DNA from: an uncultured Porphyromonadaceae bacterium
GTDB taxonomy: Bacteria > Bacteroidota > Bacteroidia > Bacteroidales > Muribaculaceae
Length of the DNA: 64,000 nt
Assembly (NCBI GenBank): GCA_947177185.1
Contig: CAMWTJ010000002.1
Coordinates: 1 to 64,000, forward strand
Direction of reading: 5' to 3'
The translations under genes and the position numbers were made by a program. Of this stretch, positions 1-8,236 are shown piece after piece (the first letter of the stretch is position 1; each line of letters begins with the position of its first letter). The notes beneath the pieces are model-generated. The model searched no databases. It worked only from the letters and a program-made list of their open reading frames with translations, and was not told where the DNA came from.

Positions 1-57
1 AGCAAGGTGTTCTCAACCCGCCCGCCGCCCCGCCGCCGGAGGCCTTTCCGCACGTCG

Positions 58-88
58 TTGGGCATGTTGAATAAAATGCGTATATTTG
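58..88 (+). promoter_or_regulatory. Bacteroidota-type promoter of the GH95 gene
   Basis: A TATATTTG box at 81-88 matches the TAnnTTTG -7 element. A TTG at 58-60, 20 bases upstream, can serve as the -33 element. The ATG of the fucosidase is at 117, giving a leader of roughly 25 bases. Bases 1-57 are GC-rich and hold no gene I can recognise; they may be the end of something outside the window. Confidence 0.6.
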
Positions 89-116
89 CATCAGGAAATC
101 TATCTTTATACGCTAC

Positions 117-2579
117 ATGAAAATACGCATGCTTGCTGCCGCCGCAGTCTTTTCTGGCGCCTGCAGCCCGCTCGTGGCCCACGAGCTTACCTTAAGATAC
201 AACAGTCCGGCCGAGGAGTGGACTTCGGCCCTTCCGATAGGCACCGGCACCACCGGCGCCATGATTTACGGTGGCACAGCCGTCGAGGAAATACAACTCA
301 ACGAAGACACGTTCTGGGCTGGCTCGCCGCACAGCAACCACCGCCAAGTGGCGCCCGAAACTTTGGCGGAGGTGCGCCGCCGCGTGTTTGGCGGCGATGC
401 AGAGGGTGCGCAGCGTCTGATAGACAGCACGTTTTATACGTGGCGCAACGGCATGCCGTATCTGAACCCCGGCAGCGTGGTGATGGAAACCGGCCACAAC
501 GCCGTGGCCGGCTATGAGCGCACGCTCAGCCTCGACAGCGCCATGGCGGTCACCGCCTACGAGTGCGGCGGTGTGCGCTACGTCAGGGAGGCGTTCGCCT
601 CCATCCCCGGCAATTTCATCGCTATGCGCATGCGGGCCGACAAGCCCGGCGCCATTTCGTTTGCGTTGCGCTTCCGCTCGCAGCTCGACCACAGGGTGCG
701 CACGCAGGCCGACACGCTGGCCATGACGGTGCAGGGCATAGCCCACGAGGGTGTGCCTGCCGCCCTGCATGCAGAGCTGAAGGCGCATGTGGATGCGACA
801 GGCGGCCGCGTGTCAGTGGACGACGGATGCATACGCGTGGATTCAGCCGACTGCGCGGTGCTGTATCTGGCCGCCGCCACCAATTTTGAAAACTACCGCA
901 GCACCGGCGCCGATGCTGCGGCGCGTTGCGGCGCAATACTGCGCGATGCCGCGGGCGGCACGTTCGACGAAGCCTATGCCGCTCATCGCCGGGCCTACAG
1001 CAGTCAGTTCGGGCGAGTGTCGCTCGACCTGGGCGGCGGCCACACGCTGCGTCCCACCGACGAGCGAGTGGCATCTTTCGCCGCCGACGGCGACCCGTCG
1101 CTCGTGGGACTGCTGTTTCAGTACGGCCGCTATCTGCTCATATGCAGTTCGCAGCCCGGCTCGCAGCCGGCCAACCTGCAGGGGATATGGAACAACGAGC
1201 GCATAGCTCCGTGGGACGGCAAGTACACCATCAACATCAACACGCAAATGAACTACTGGCCGGCCGAGGTGACGGCGCTGCCCGACTGCCACGAACCGCT
1301 GTTCAGGCTCGTGGGCGAACTTACGGACCAGGGCGCATCCGCCGCACGCGACATGTACGGCGCACGCGGCTGGGTGGCGCACCACAACACTGACATATGG
1401 CGCACGGCGGGCCCGGTGGACAATGCATATTTCGGCACATGGCCGCACGGCGGCGCGTGGCTCGCCACGCATCTGTGGACGCACTACCTTTTCGGCGGCG
1501 ACAAGACCGCGCTGCAGGAGCATTATCCGGCCATAAAAGGGGCGGCGGACTTCTACATGAGCTATCTGACGCCGCATCCGTCGCATGGCGGCGCACTGGT
1601 GTGCGCGCCGTCCATGTCGCCCGAGCACGGGCCCGTGCGCGACGGCGTGGAGTCGGCATCGTCCATCACAGCCGGATGCACCATGGACAACCAGATAGTG
1701 CGCGACGCGTTGCACAACGCTCTGCGCGCCACCGAGGTCCTGTATGGCCGCAACGCCTACTGCGACAGCATCGAGGCTGTGCTGGCGCGGATACCGGCCA
1801 TGAGCATCGGCCGCCACGGGCAGCTGCAGGAGTGGCTCGAGGACGTGGACGACCCTGCCGACGGCCATCGTCACATTTCGCATGCCTACGGGCTTTATCC
1901 GTCGTCGCAGATCACGCCTTCGGCCACGCCGCTGCTGGCGGCTGCCGTGCGCAACACTCTGCTGCAGCGCGGCGACCAGGCCACCGGCTGGTCGATAGGC
2001 TGGAAGCTGAATCTGTGGGCGCGTCTGCTCGACGGCGAACACGCCTACCGCATAGTGCACGCTCTTATCCGGCCTCTGCCCTCCGACGCGCTTGCCGACA
2101 GCTATCCCGACGGTCGCCTCTATCCAAACCTGTTTGACGCGCACCCGCCGTTTCAGATTGACGGCAACCTGGGCTTCACCGCCGGCATAGCCGAGATGCT
2201 GCTCCAGAGCCACGACGGCGCCGTGCATCTTTTGCCCGCGCTGCCTGCCGCATGGGCCTGCGGCCGCGTAGGCGGCCTGCGTGCGCGCGGCGGCTTCGAG
2301 TTGGCCGACATGCAGTGGCGCGACGGAAGCCTTGTGAGCGCGAGTGTGCGCTCCGCGCTGGGCGGCAATCTGCGCCTGCGCAGTGCGGTGCCGCTCGTCG
2401 GCGCGGGCCTTGTGCCGGCGTCGGGTCCGAATCCCAACGCCCTGCTTGCCGCCACGGGCTCGCCTGAGCCCTCCGTGTCGGCCGAAGCCACAATCGCCGC
2501 CCCGGCGCCGACGCGCGTCTACGAATACGACCTGGCCACCGAGGCGGGCCGCACCTACACGGTGCAGGCAGCCCGCTGA
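117..2579 (+). CDS. GH95 family alpha-L-fucosidase, exported
   Basis: Glycoside hydrolase family 95 enzymes remove alpha-1,2-linked L-fucose (some act on L-galactose) by inversion. The 820-residue length fits the family. An N-terminal signal of about 21 residues ends near LVAH; a cysteine at residue 16 could instead act as a weak lipobox. The N-terminal beta domain opens with the typical [14 protein letters not shown] and continues to [12 protein letters not shown]. The catalytic barrel contains [10 protein letters not shown], a Glu near residue 572 in LQEWLED and an Asp near 682 in QIDGNLG, at the places of the family's catalytic Asn, Glu and Asp. The stop codon directly abuts the stop of the convergent AraC gene. 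The natural substrate is not shown by the sequence; fucosylated mucin, plant xyloglucan or pectin are all possible. Confidence 0.93.
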   Translation: MKIRMLAAAAVFSGACSPLVAHELTLRYNSPAEEWTSALPIGTGTTGAMIYGGTAVEEIQLNEDTFWAGSPHSNHRQVAPETLAEVRRRVFGGDAEGAQRLIDSTFYTWRNGMPYLNPGSVVMETGHNAVAGYERTLSLDSAMAVTAYECGGVRYVREAFASIPGNFIAMRMRADKPGAISFALRFRSQLDHRVRTQADTLAMTVQGIAHEGVPAALHAELKAHVDATGGRVSVDDGCIRVDSADCAVLYLAAATNFENYRSTGADAAARCGAILRDAAGGTFDEAYAAHRRAYSSQFGRVSLDLGGGHTLRPTDERVASFAADGDPSLVGLLFQYGRYLLICSSQPGSQPANLQGIWNNERIAPWDGKYTININTQMNYWPAEVTALPDCHEPLFRLVGELTDQGASAARDMYGARGWVAHHNTDIWRTAGPVDNAYFGTWPHGGAWLATHLWTHYLFGGDKTALQEHYPAIKGAADFYMSYLTPHPSHGGALVCAPSMSPEHGPVRDGVESASSITAGCTMDNQIVRDALHNALRATEVLYGRNAYCDSIEAVLARIPAMSIGRHGQLQEWLEDVDDPADGHRHISHAYGLYPSSQITPSATPLLAAAVRNTLLQRGDQATGWSIGWKLNLWARLLDGEHAYRIVHALIRPLPSDALADSYPDGRLYPNLFDAHPPFQIDGNLGFTAGIAEMLLQSHDGAVHLLPALPAAWACGRVGGLRARGGFELADMQWRDGSLVSASVRSALGGNLRLRSAVPLVGAGLVPASGPNPNALLAATGSPEPSVSAEATIAAPAPTRVYEYDLATEAGRTYTVQAAR

Positions 2580-3473
2580 CTATTGTCCCGGGGCTTTCTT
2601 CGTTTTTGAATACAGCGTGCGGAACTCCGTGGGCGTGCAGCCGCGTTTGGACTTGAAGCAGCGGCTGAAATGGCTTACGTTGCTGAATCCGCTTCCGTAG
2701 CAGATTTCCGACACGGTCTGTGTCGACTCCGTGAGTAGCCGCGCCGCCGCGCCCAGGCGGATGTCGATTATGTAGTCGCTCACGGTCTGCCCGGCTCTCT
2801 GCTTGAAGAAGCGCGAGAAGGCCGATTCGGTCATGCCGGCTATGGCGGCAAGGTCGTTGAGCCGTATGCGCTCCGGGTAGTGCCGTCCGATGTATTCCAT
2901 CACGCGGTTTACGCGGCGCGAATCGCTTATATCGCCTGCGTTGGAAAAAGTGCTGCTCGACAGCCGTCGGTAGTCGCCCGTTTCGGCAAGGCGGTTTATG
3001 AGCATGAAAAACATTTGAAACCGGTCGAAACTGTTGGGCTCGTTCAGTATGCGGTTGAGCATGGTGAACGCCTTCATGATTGTTTCCGTTCCGAAGGTGA
3101 CGCCAAAGCGGCTCGCGTCGAAAAGGCTTACCATTTTTGTTACTCCGAATTTCCTGAAATACTCCACGTTCAGAAATTCGGGCGGCATCTGCACTGTTAT
3201 TTCGTGTATCTCGGTCGAGCGGCAGTTGTGCTGTTCCCAGCCGTGCTGCAGGTCGCTGGCCACGAACACGAGGTCGAAGTCGCCGAGCTCCTCTACCGAA
3301 TCGCCCACGATGCGCCGTGCGCCTCTGCAGCCAGACAGAAAGTTCATCTCATACTCGGTGTGTCTGTGCACCGGGAAATCAAAAGCCTCCTTGTAGCGGT
3401 CGACGATATAAAAATTACTTTTATTGGCGCCGGGAGTGATTTCGGTGAGTATATCCACGCGTTTTTCGTTCAT
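2580..3473 (-). CDS. AraC family transcriptional regulator (paralogue of the 19666-20541 gene)
   Basis: A 297-residue DNA-binding regulator. The N-terminal half (about 20-170) is a cupin-like sensor with the HRHTEYEMNF motif. The C-terminal 100 residues hold two helix-turn-helix motifs, including the IAGMTESAFSRFFK and FSNVSHFSRCFK segments of the AraC signature. It aligns along its whole length with the AraC protein at 19666-20541, sharing for example GARRIVGDS, HGWE and MTxxAFSRFFK. It is divergent from the GH5_8-like mannanase at 3797, which it may regulate (inference). No other function is evident. Confidence 0.9.
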   Translation of the reverse strand: MNEKRVDILTEITPGANKSNFYIVDRYKEAFDFPVHRHTEYEMNFLSGCRGARRIVGDSVEELGDFDLVFVASDLQHGWEQHNCRSTEIHEITVQMPPEFLNVEYFRKFGVTKMVSLFDASRFGVTFGTETIMKAFTMLNRILNEPNSFDRFQMFFMLINRLAETGDYRRLSSSTFSNAGDISDSRRVNRVMEYIGRHYPERIRLNDLAAIAGMTESAFSRFFKQRAGQTVSDYIIDIRLGAAARLLTESTQTVSEICYGSGFSNVSHFSRCFKSKRGCTPTEFRTLYSKTKKAPGQ

Positions 3474-3500
3474 GTATCGGATTCAAAGGGTTTACAGGTT

Positions 3501-3536
3501 TTGCACAAAAATAGCAATATTTTGATTTGTGTGCAA
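3501..3536 (-). promoter_or_regulatory. AraC gene promoter within an inverted repeat
   Basis: On the minus strand, TATTTTTG (3513-3506) matches TAnnTTTG, and a TTG (3536-3534) lies 20 bases upstream. The same segment is framed by the 7-base inverted repeat TTGCACA/TGTGCAA, with 22 bases between the arms. That layout could be an autoregulatory operator; this is inference. Confidence 0.5.
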
Positions 3537-3759
3537 TATTTGCGAGTGAGAATATGCAAAAACATGTCGGCGCGCTGTGCATATTATGCTTTTGGCGGGT
3601 CAAGATATGCACAATTGCAGTAAGTGTTAATAGTATTTAATCATTTGAATATCAGTAGTGTGTCGGTGCGCTGTTTTGCTGTGCTTGTTTAATATTTTGT
3701 TGTAACCCGTCTGTGCATAAAAAGTCAAAATCGGAACAAATGCACCTTGGACAAGATAG

Positions 3760-3767
3760 TATCTTTG
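3760..3767 (+). promoter_or_regulatory. Promoter -7 box of the mannanase gene
   Basis: TATCTTTG matches TAnnTTTG and lies 29 bases before the ATG at 3797. No clear TTG is at the usual -33 spacing, so activation by a regulator would be plausible. Confidence 0.55.
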
Positions 3768-3796
3768 CGGTGTGAAATTTGATTAAATATAGCGCC

Positions 3797-4927
3797 ATGA
3801 AAAAAATAGTACTATCGCTGCTGCTCGCGCTGGCCTCAGCACTCGCGGCCACAGCCGAAACCTACGACGGATGTTTCAGCACCTCAGGCACACGCCTGAT
3901 CGACGCGCGCGGCAATGATTTTGTGATGCGCGGAGCCAATTACTCCTGGTGCTGGCAGAAGGGCAGGGAAAAGACCGTGGTGCCGGCGGCGCGGCGCATA
4001 GGCTGCAACACTCTGCGCATACAGCTCGGCACCGGCCGACGATTCTCAAAGCCTACGGAGGCTCAGCTCGAAAACCTCATACGGCTGTGCGAGGAAAACT
4101 CGCTGATAGCGGTGTTCAACACGCACGACGCCACTGGCAGCGACAGCTATGCAGACCTTGAGGAGTCGGCGCGTTTCTGGGTGGAAATGAAAGAGGTGTT
4201 CGGCAGGCACAAAGCCACCACAATAATCAACATCGCCAACGAGTGGTTCGGCTCCATGAACAATGCCGAGGCATGGGCCGACGGCTATCGCCGCGCCATA
4301 GCCATGATGCGCGAGGCCGGCATAGAGAACACTCTGATGGTGGATGCCGCCGGATGGGGGCAATGGCCCAAGAGCATTTTCGACAAGGCGGCCGATGTGG
4401 CCGCCGCCGATCCGCTGAACAATCTGGTGTTTTCGATACACATGTACGATGTGGCCGCCAAAAACCACTCCACAGTAAAGAAAAACATAGACAACGCCCT
4501 GGCTACGGGCTATCCCGTGGTGATAGGCGAATTTGCCTATCAGCACGGTGGCAAAACGGTGGCGTGGCAAAGCATACTTGACTACACGGCCGAGAAAGAG
4601 GTGGGCTACCTCGTGTGGTCCTGGACCGGCAACAGCGGCGGAGTGGAGGACTGCGACATGTTCGGCAGCTACGACGAGTCGGTGTTCAAGCCCAACGGCA
4701 CAAACACGGTGCTGGGCCGCAACGGCATCAGGGACACGGCCACCGTGTGCAGCATCTATACCGACAGCTCGGGCATATCCGATGTGGCCGCCGACACTCC
4801 CGAGGGCATAGACTTCAGCAAACCCTACGAGGTGTACACGCTCACCGGCCTGAAAGTGCGCGATATATGCCCGGGCACGGTCTATGTGGTGCGTCAGGGC
4901 GCCCATTGTGCGAAAGTGATTTATTGA
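3797..4927 (+). CDS. GH5 family (GH5_8-like) endo-beta-1,4-mannanase, secreted
   Basis: A retaining GH5 barrel predicted to cut beta-mannan chains. The first 20 to 24 residues are a signal peptide. The barrel carries MRGANYSWCWQ, NTLRIQLG and FNTHDATG, which resemble subfamily GH5_8 mannanases. The acid/base Glu is at about residue 149 (NIANEWFG) and the nucleophile Glu at about 245 (VIGEFAYQH). The last 35 residues form a separate tail (YEVYTLTGLKVRDICPGTVY) like the C-terminal tails of many secreted Prevotella and Muribaculaceae proteins; the next gene has the same type of tail. The start at 3797 is chosen because the signal peptide begins there; an upstream TTG would only add residues. Cellulase activity cannot be excluded. 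Confidence 0.85.
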   Translation: MKKIVLSLLLALASALAATAETYDGCFSTSGTRLIDARGNDFVMRGANYSWCWQKGREKTVVPAARRIGCNTLRIQLGTGRRFSKPTEAQLENLIRLCEENSLIAVFNTHDATGSDSYADLEESARFWVEMKEVFGRHKATTIINIANEWFGSMNNAEAWADGYRRAIAMMREAGIENTLMVDAAGWGQWPKSIFDKAADVAAADPLNNLVFSIHMYDVAAKNHSTVKKNIDNALATGYPVVIGEFAYQHGGKTVAWQSILDYTAEKEVGYLVWSWTGNSGGVEDCDMFGSYDESVFKPNGTNTVLGRNGIRDTATVCSIYTDSSGISDVAADTPEGIDFSKPYEVYTLTGLKVRDICPGTVYVVRQGAHCAKVIY

Positions 4928-4961
4928 CCCCTATTATATACACAAACCTTAAAACACGATT

Positions 4962-7022
4962 ATGAAAAGAATCTTTACAGGATTGATGGCGTGTGCGATA
5001 GCTGCGGCCGGTGCTGCCGCCGAGCTCGACGTGATGCCATATTATTCTGCCGACCTGTGCTGGAGCGGCGCCTCGCTTTCCGGCAGCACGGCCACATGGG
5101 ACACCGCCTGGGGCGGACTTGTGTTCGACATGGACCGCCAGGACTATTCGGCCTACGACTATCTGGTGATAGACTTTGCGGAACCCACCACCGCCAAGCT
5201 CAAACTCGAGGCATACTACGGCGATGCCGAAGCCGCAGGCAGCGACTGCGAGGTAGAGGCCGGTGCCAAAAGAGTGAAACTCGACCTGGATGCCGCCCTG
5301 AAGGGCGATATACAGAAACTCGCGGTGATGTCGGCCAAGCCTGCCACGGCCGTTATAAGCAAAGCTGTGCTGACCGACGAGTTCACGGTAGACCCGGTGC
5401 TGTGGGAAGGCGAATTCGAGATTGTGAACATGAACACATCCAATTTCACCATCAAGAACGACAAGTTCGCCGCACTTAAGGCCGGCGACAAGCTCACAGT
5501 ATATTTCACCGTAGGCTCCAACGCCAACTACGGCACCATACAGCTCTGCTACGGATGGACGAAGCTGGCCTGCGACGCCAACCGCACCAATGTGAAGCCC
5601 GACGGCAACTATGCGGCCACCGCTACCGAAACGTCGGTGGTGATAACCGACGCGGCCGATATCGAGGGCCTGAAGAAATCGGGCCTGCGCATCAAGGGCA
5701 AGAACGTGACCATCAGAAAGGTGATGCTCACGCCCGAAGGCAGCGACCCCGAGCCGCCGGAACCCACCCCCGGCCCCGACGAGCCTGAAGGCTCCGACAT
5801 CTGGACCGGCAGCGTTGACACCGGCGAGTGGAAAAACAATGTGAGCGTGGCCGCTGCCATGTTTGCCTCCGTGAAGGCCGGCGACGTGCTCACCGTGGCC
5901 CTCAAGGTGAACGCCGGCTTCGAATACGGCAACATCGAGCTCGACGACCAGAAATATACCAAACTTGAGATGGACGGCACTTCGGCCGACCTCGACAGCT
6001 ACGGATGTGTGCAGCCCGACGTCACTGCCGTGGCCTACACCGTGACCGCTGCCGACGCCGCTCTGCTCAAGGCCAACGGCCTGCTCGTGAAAGGCGCCAA
6101 CATCACCATCACGAAAGTATCGCTCGAAAGCGGCGATGAGGAAGAACCCGGCGACGACACCACCGTGTGGACGGGCAGCGTGGACACCGGCGAGTGGAAA
6201 AACGATGTGACCGTCGATGCACCCAAATTCCGTAACGCCAAGGCCGGCGACTTTATCACCATAAGCCTTAGCGTGAACGCCGGCGCCGACTACGGCAACA
6301 TCGAGCTCGACGACCAGAACTACGTGAAACTCGCCATGGACGGCACATCGGCCGGCCTCGACAGCTACGGCTGTGTGCAGCCCGGCACGAGCGAACTCAC
6401 ATACGTGATAGCCAACGGCGACATCGACCTGCTCAAGGCCAACGGCCTGCGCGTGAAGGGCGCCAACATCACCATCACGAAGGTGGTGGTTTCCGTAGGC
6501 GAGCCCCTGGACCCCGAACCCGAGCCCACGGATGTGGTCGTGGTGTGGAGCGGCAGCGTCAACTGCGGACAGTGGAAGCAGCAGGTGGATGTGGATGCCG
6601 AAAAGTTCGCCGACATGAAGCCCGGCGACAAAATCACCGTCAACCTCTCGCGCAATGCCGGCAAAGGCACCGGCACACCCGAGGTGCAGGCGCAAAACGG
6701 CACCGTGCTGTCGTGCAACGGCAAGGGCACCAATCTTGATGGCTCCGGCAATCTGGTCAAGGGTGCCACGGAGGTGACCTACACGCCCTCCGAGGCCGAC
6801 CTGGCGCTGCTCGCAAGCCACGGCCTGCGCATACGCGGATTCGCTGTCACAATCACAAAAGTGTCGGTGAAATACATGGAGAGCGCTTCGGTGTCGGAGA
6901 TTGCGGCCGACGACGCCCCGGTGGAGTACTACAATCTGCAGGGCGTGCGGGTGCAGAATCCCGGCGCAGGTGTCTACATTCGCCGTCAGGGCAATAATGT
7001 GACCAAAGTGATGCTCCGATAG
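4962..7022 (+). CDS. Secreted protein with four tandem repeat modules, possibly carbohydrate-binding
   Basis: I recognise no catalytic domain in these 686 residues. After a signal peptide (about 1-20) comes an N-terminal domain of about 120 residues with many aromatic residues. Four related modules of about 110 residues follow, starting near 146, 279, 402 and 528. Each has the scheme W-x-G-x-v-x-x-x-x-W-K, then KAGD-x-(I/L)-TV, then YGNIEL-type strands, and ends LKANGLRVKGANITITKV. Acidic, proline-rich linkers separate the modules (for example PEPPEPTPGPDEPEGS). The C-terminal tail YNLQGVRVQNPGAGVYIRRQ matches the type on the upstream mannanase. The gene lies 34 bases after the mannanase and is probably co-transcribed, so glycan binding on the cell surface is a reasonable guess. 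That role is inferred from context, not from a recognised family. Confidence 0.75.
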   Translation: MKRIFTGLMACAIAAAGAAAELDVMPYYSADLCWSGASLSGSTATWDTAWGGLVFDMDRQDYSAYDYLVIDFAEPTTAKLKLEAYYGDAEAAGSDCEVEAGAKRVKLDLDAALKGDIQKLAVMSAKPATAVISKAVLTDEFTVDPVLWEGEFEIVNMNTSNFTIKNDKFAALKAGDKLTVYFTVGSNANYGTIQLCYGWTKLACDANRTNVKPDGNYAATATETSVVITDAADIEGLKKSGLRIKGKNVTIRKVMLTPEGSDPEPPEPTPGPDEPEGSDIWTGSVDTGEWKNNVSVAAAMFASVKAGDVLTVALKVNAGFEYGNIELDDQKYTKLEMDGTSADLDSYGCVQPDVTAVAYTVTAADAALLKANGLLVKGANITITKVSLESGDEEEPGDDTTVWTGSVDTGEWKNDVTVDAPKFRNAKAGDFITISLSVNAGADYGNIELDDQNYVKLAMDGTSAGLDSYGCVQPGTSELTYVIANGDIDLLKANGLRVKGANITITKVVVSVGEPLDPEPEPTDVVVVWSGSVNCGQWKQQVDVDAEKFADMKPGDKITVNLSRNAGKGTGTPEVQAQNGTVLSCNGKGTNLDGSGNLVKGATEVTYTPSEADLALLASHGLRIRGFAVTITKVSVKYMESASVSEIAADDAPVEYYNLQGVRVQNPGAGVYIRRQGNNVTKVMLR
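5796..6483 (+). repeat. Tandem coding duplication (modules 2 and 3 of the repeat protein)
   Basis: The DNA of modules 2 and 3 is still close to identical over long stretches. For example, the segment around 6063-6116 (from CTGCTCAAGGCCAACGGCCT to ATCACCATCACGAA) recurs around 6429-6482 with a few changes, and GGCAACATCGAGCTCGACG recurs near 5929 and 6296. This points to a recent internal duplication and a site where module number could vary. Confidence 0.8.
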
Positions 7023-7047
7023 TCAGCGAAGTGTAATAACTTGGATT

Positions 7048-7089
7048 CAGCCGCTACGTCCCGCAGGGGGGCGTGGCGGCTGTTTTTTT
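7048..7089 (+). terminator. Rho-independent terminator of the mannanase/repeat-protein unit
   Basis: The stem CAGCCGCTACG (7048-7058) pairs with CGTGGCGGCTG (7072-7082) with one G-U pair, and TTTTTTT follows at 7083-7089. The hairpin lies inside the 3' end of the convergent comEC-like gene, whose final codons are encoded by its complement. Confidence 0.85.
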
Positions 7090-8202
7090 GAGCTGCCCCA
7101 GTACGAACGCCAGAGCCACCACGGCGAGTGCGAGTGCTGTCAGCGCCGCGGGGCCTGTATGTACCTGCACCGGCGCGCAGCACGCCTCGGCCGTGCGGGC
7201 TATGACGGCATACAGGGCGTCGGCGCAGCGCGCGAGCCACACGGCCTCGACGCCGGCGGCTCCGAGCAGCGCAACGGCAAGCGAAACCATATAGAAGGGC
7301 GCGAACACCACGGCGGCCACCACATTGGCCGGAAGAAACAGCAGCGGCACGGTGCCGAAGGTGTGCGCCACCACCGGGGCGGTGGCCAGTGTGGCGCCTA
7401 CGGGCACCGCAAGCATCGCGGTCAGGCGCCACAGATGCGGCCGGCGCGCCCGGTCGACGGGGTTGAGCGTGTCGGCAAAGGCTATAATGCCGGCCACGGC
7501 GGCAAACGAAAGTCTGAAGCCGAGCTCGAACAGCGCGCCGGGACTGACGGCGAGTATGGCCACCGCGGCCACGCACAGGGAGTTGAAGGGCGACACGTAG
7601 CGTCCCGCAAGCCTGCCGGCCAGCAGCAGCGAGAACATCACGGCGGCGCGCACGAGCGGCGCTCCCATGCCCCCTACGGCCACAAAAATCCACACTATGC
7701 ACATGGCGGCGAGTGCGCGCGCCGCCTGCATGCGCCGCAGCAGGGCGGCAGGCGCTGTGAGCCACATGGCGAGCGCCGCGACTATGCCCACATGGAAGCC
7801 GCTCAGGGCCATCAGGTGGGCGAGCCCGGAGCCGCGGAGGCTGTCGCGCAGATGCGTGGTCACATACTGCCGGTCGGCCACGAGGGTGGCGGCGGCGAAG
7901 GCCGCCGCCTCGCCTTGCATGGGCGACGTGTATATGGCCTCGGCAAGCACGCTGCGCGCAGGCAGAGGCTCGGCAGGCATGCGCCGGTCGCCGCAGGCGT
8001 AGAGCGCTATGCCGATGGCAAAGGCGAGCGGCGCGGATGCGAACCACCGCGCCTTCCTCCACAGCCACAGCCCCGCCGCCAAGGCCGCGCCGGCTGCGAT
8101 GCATAGCGCTACCGCCCCCGCCTGAGTGGCCGCACACGCGATGCCGGAGGCGAGGCCTGCGGCAACGGGGAGTGCGGGAACGAGGCTGAAGGGCGGTTTC
8201 AA
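7054..8202 (-). CDS. ComEC/Rec2-like membrane channel protein, short form
   Basis: ComEC forms the inner-membrane channel for single-stranded DNA uptake. The 382 residues are strongly hydrophobic, with about 9 to 10 membrane segments. The hallmark of the competence domain is present near residues 110-125 as GSGLAHLMALSGFHVGI. Further family-like segments are GMGAPLVRAAVMFS and FNSLCVAA. Full ComEC proteins of this phylum are usually much longer; here the N-terminal OB-type domain (DUF4131) is nearly absent and there is no C-terminal metallo-beta-lactamase domain. The gene begins 34 bases after yeiH on the same strand, so aroE, yeiH and this gene may be co-transcribed. Whether the short form works in DNA uptake is unknown. 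Confidence 0.82.
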   Translation of the reverse strand: MKPPFSLVPALPVAAGLASGIACAATQAGAVALCIAAGAALAAGLWLWRKARWFASAPLAFAIGIALYACGDRRMPAEPLPARSVLAEAIYTSPMQGEAAAFAAATLVADRQYVTTHLRDSLRGSGLAHLMALSGFHVGIVAALAMWLTAPAALLRRMQAARALAAMCIVWIFVAVGGMGAPLVRAAVMFSLLLAGRLAGRYVSPFNSLCVAAVAILAVSPGALFELGFRLSFAAVAGIIAFADTLNPVDRARRPHLWRLTAMLAVPVGATLATAPVVAHTFGTVPLLFLPANVVAAVVFAPFYMVSLAVALLGAAGVEAVWLARCADALYAVIARTAEACCAPVQVHTGPAALTALALAVVALAFVLGQLKKTAATPPCGT

Positions 8203-8236
8203 AGGCGCGGGCGGCTTATGGGGCGAGAGGGATTCG

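Larger units (their letters stand above)
3474..3796. other. Intergenic regulatory region between divergent AraC and mannanase genes
   Basis: This 323-base AT-rich stretch has no gene. It holds the minus-strand promoter of the AraC gene near 3506-3536, the plus-strand promoter of the mannanase at 3760-3767, and an inverted repeat TTGCACA (3501-3507) / TGTGCAA (3530-3536) that brackets the AraC promoter. Further TGCATA/TGTGCA-like words lie around 3555-3625. Confidence 0.6.

Noticed and set aside
4842-6821. A 659-residue open frame antisense to the repeat protein
   Set aside because: It mirrors the codon pattern of the real gene, has no recognisable domain, and lies opposite a well-supported secreted protein.
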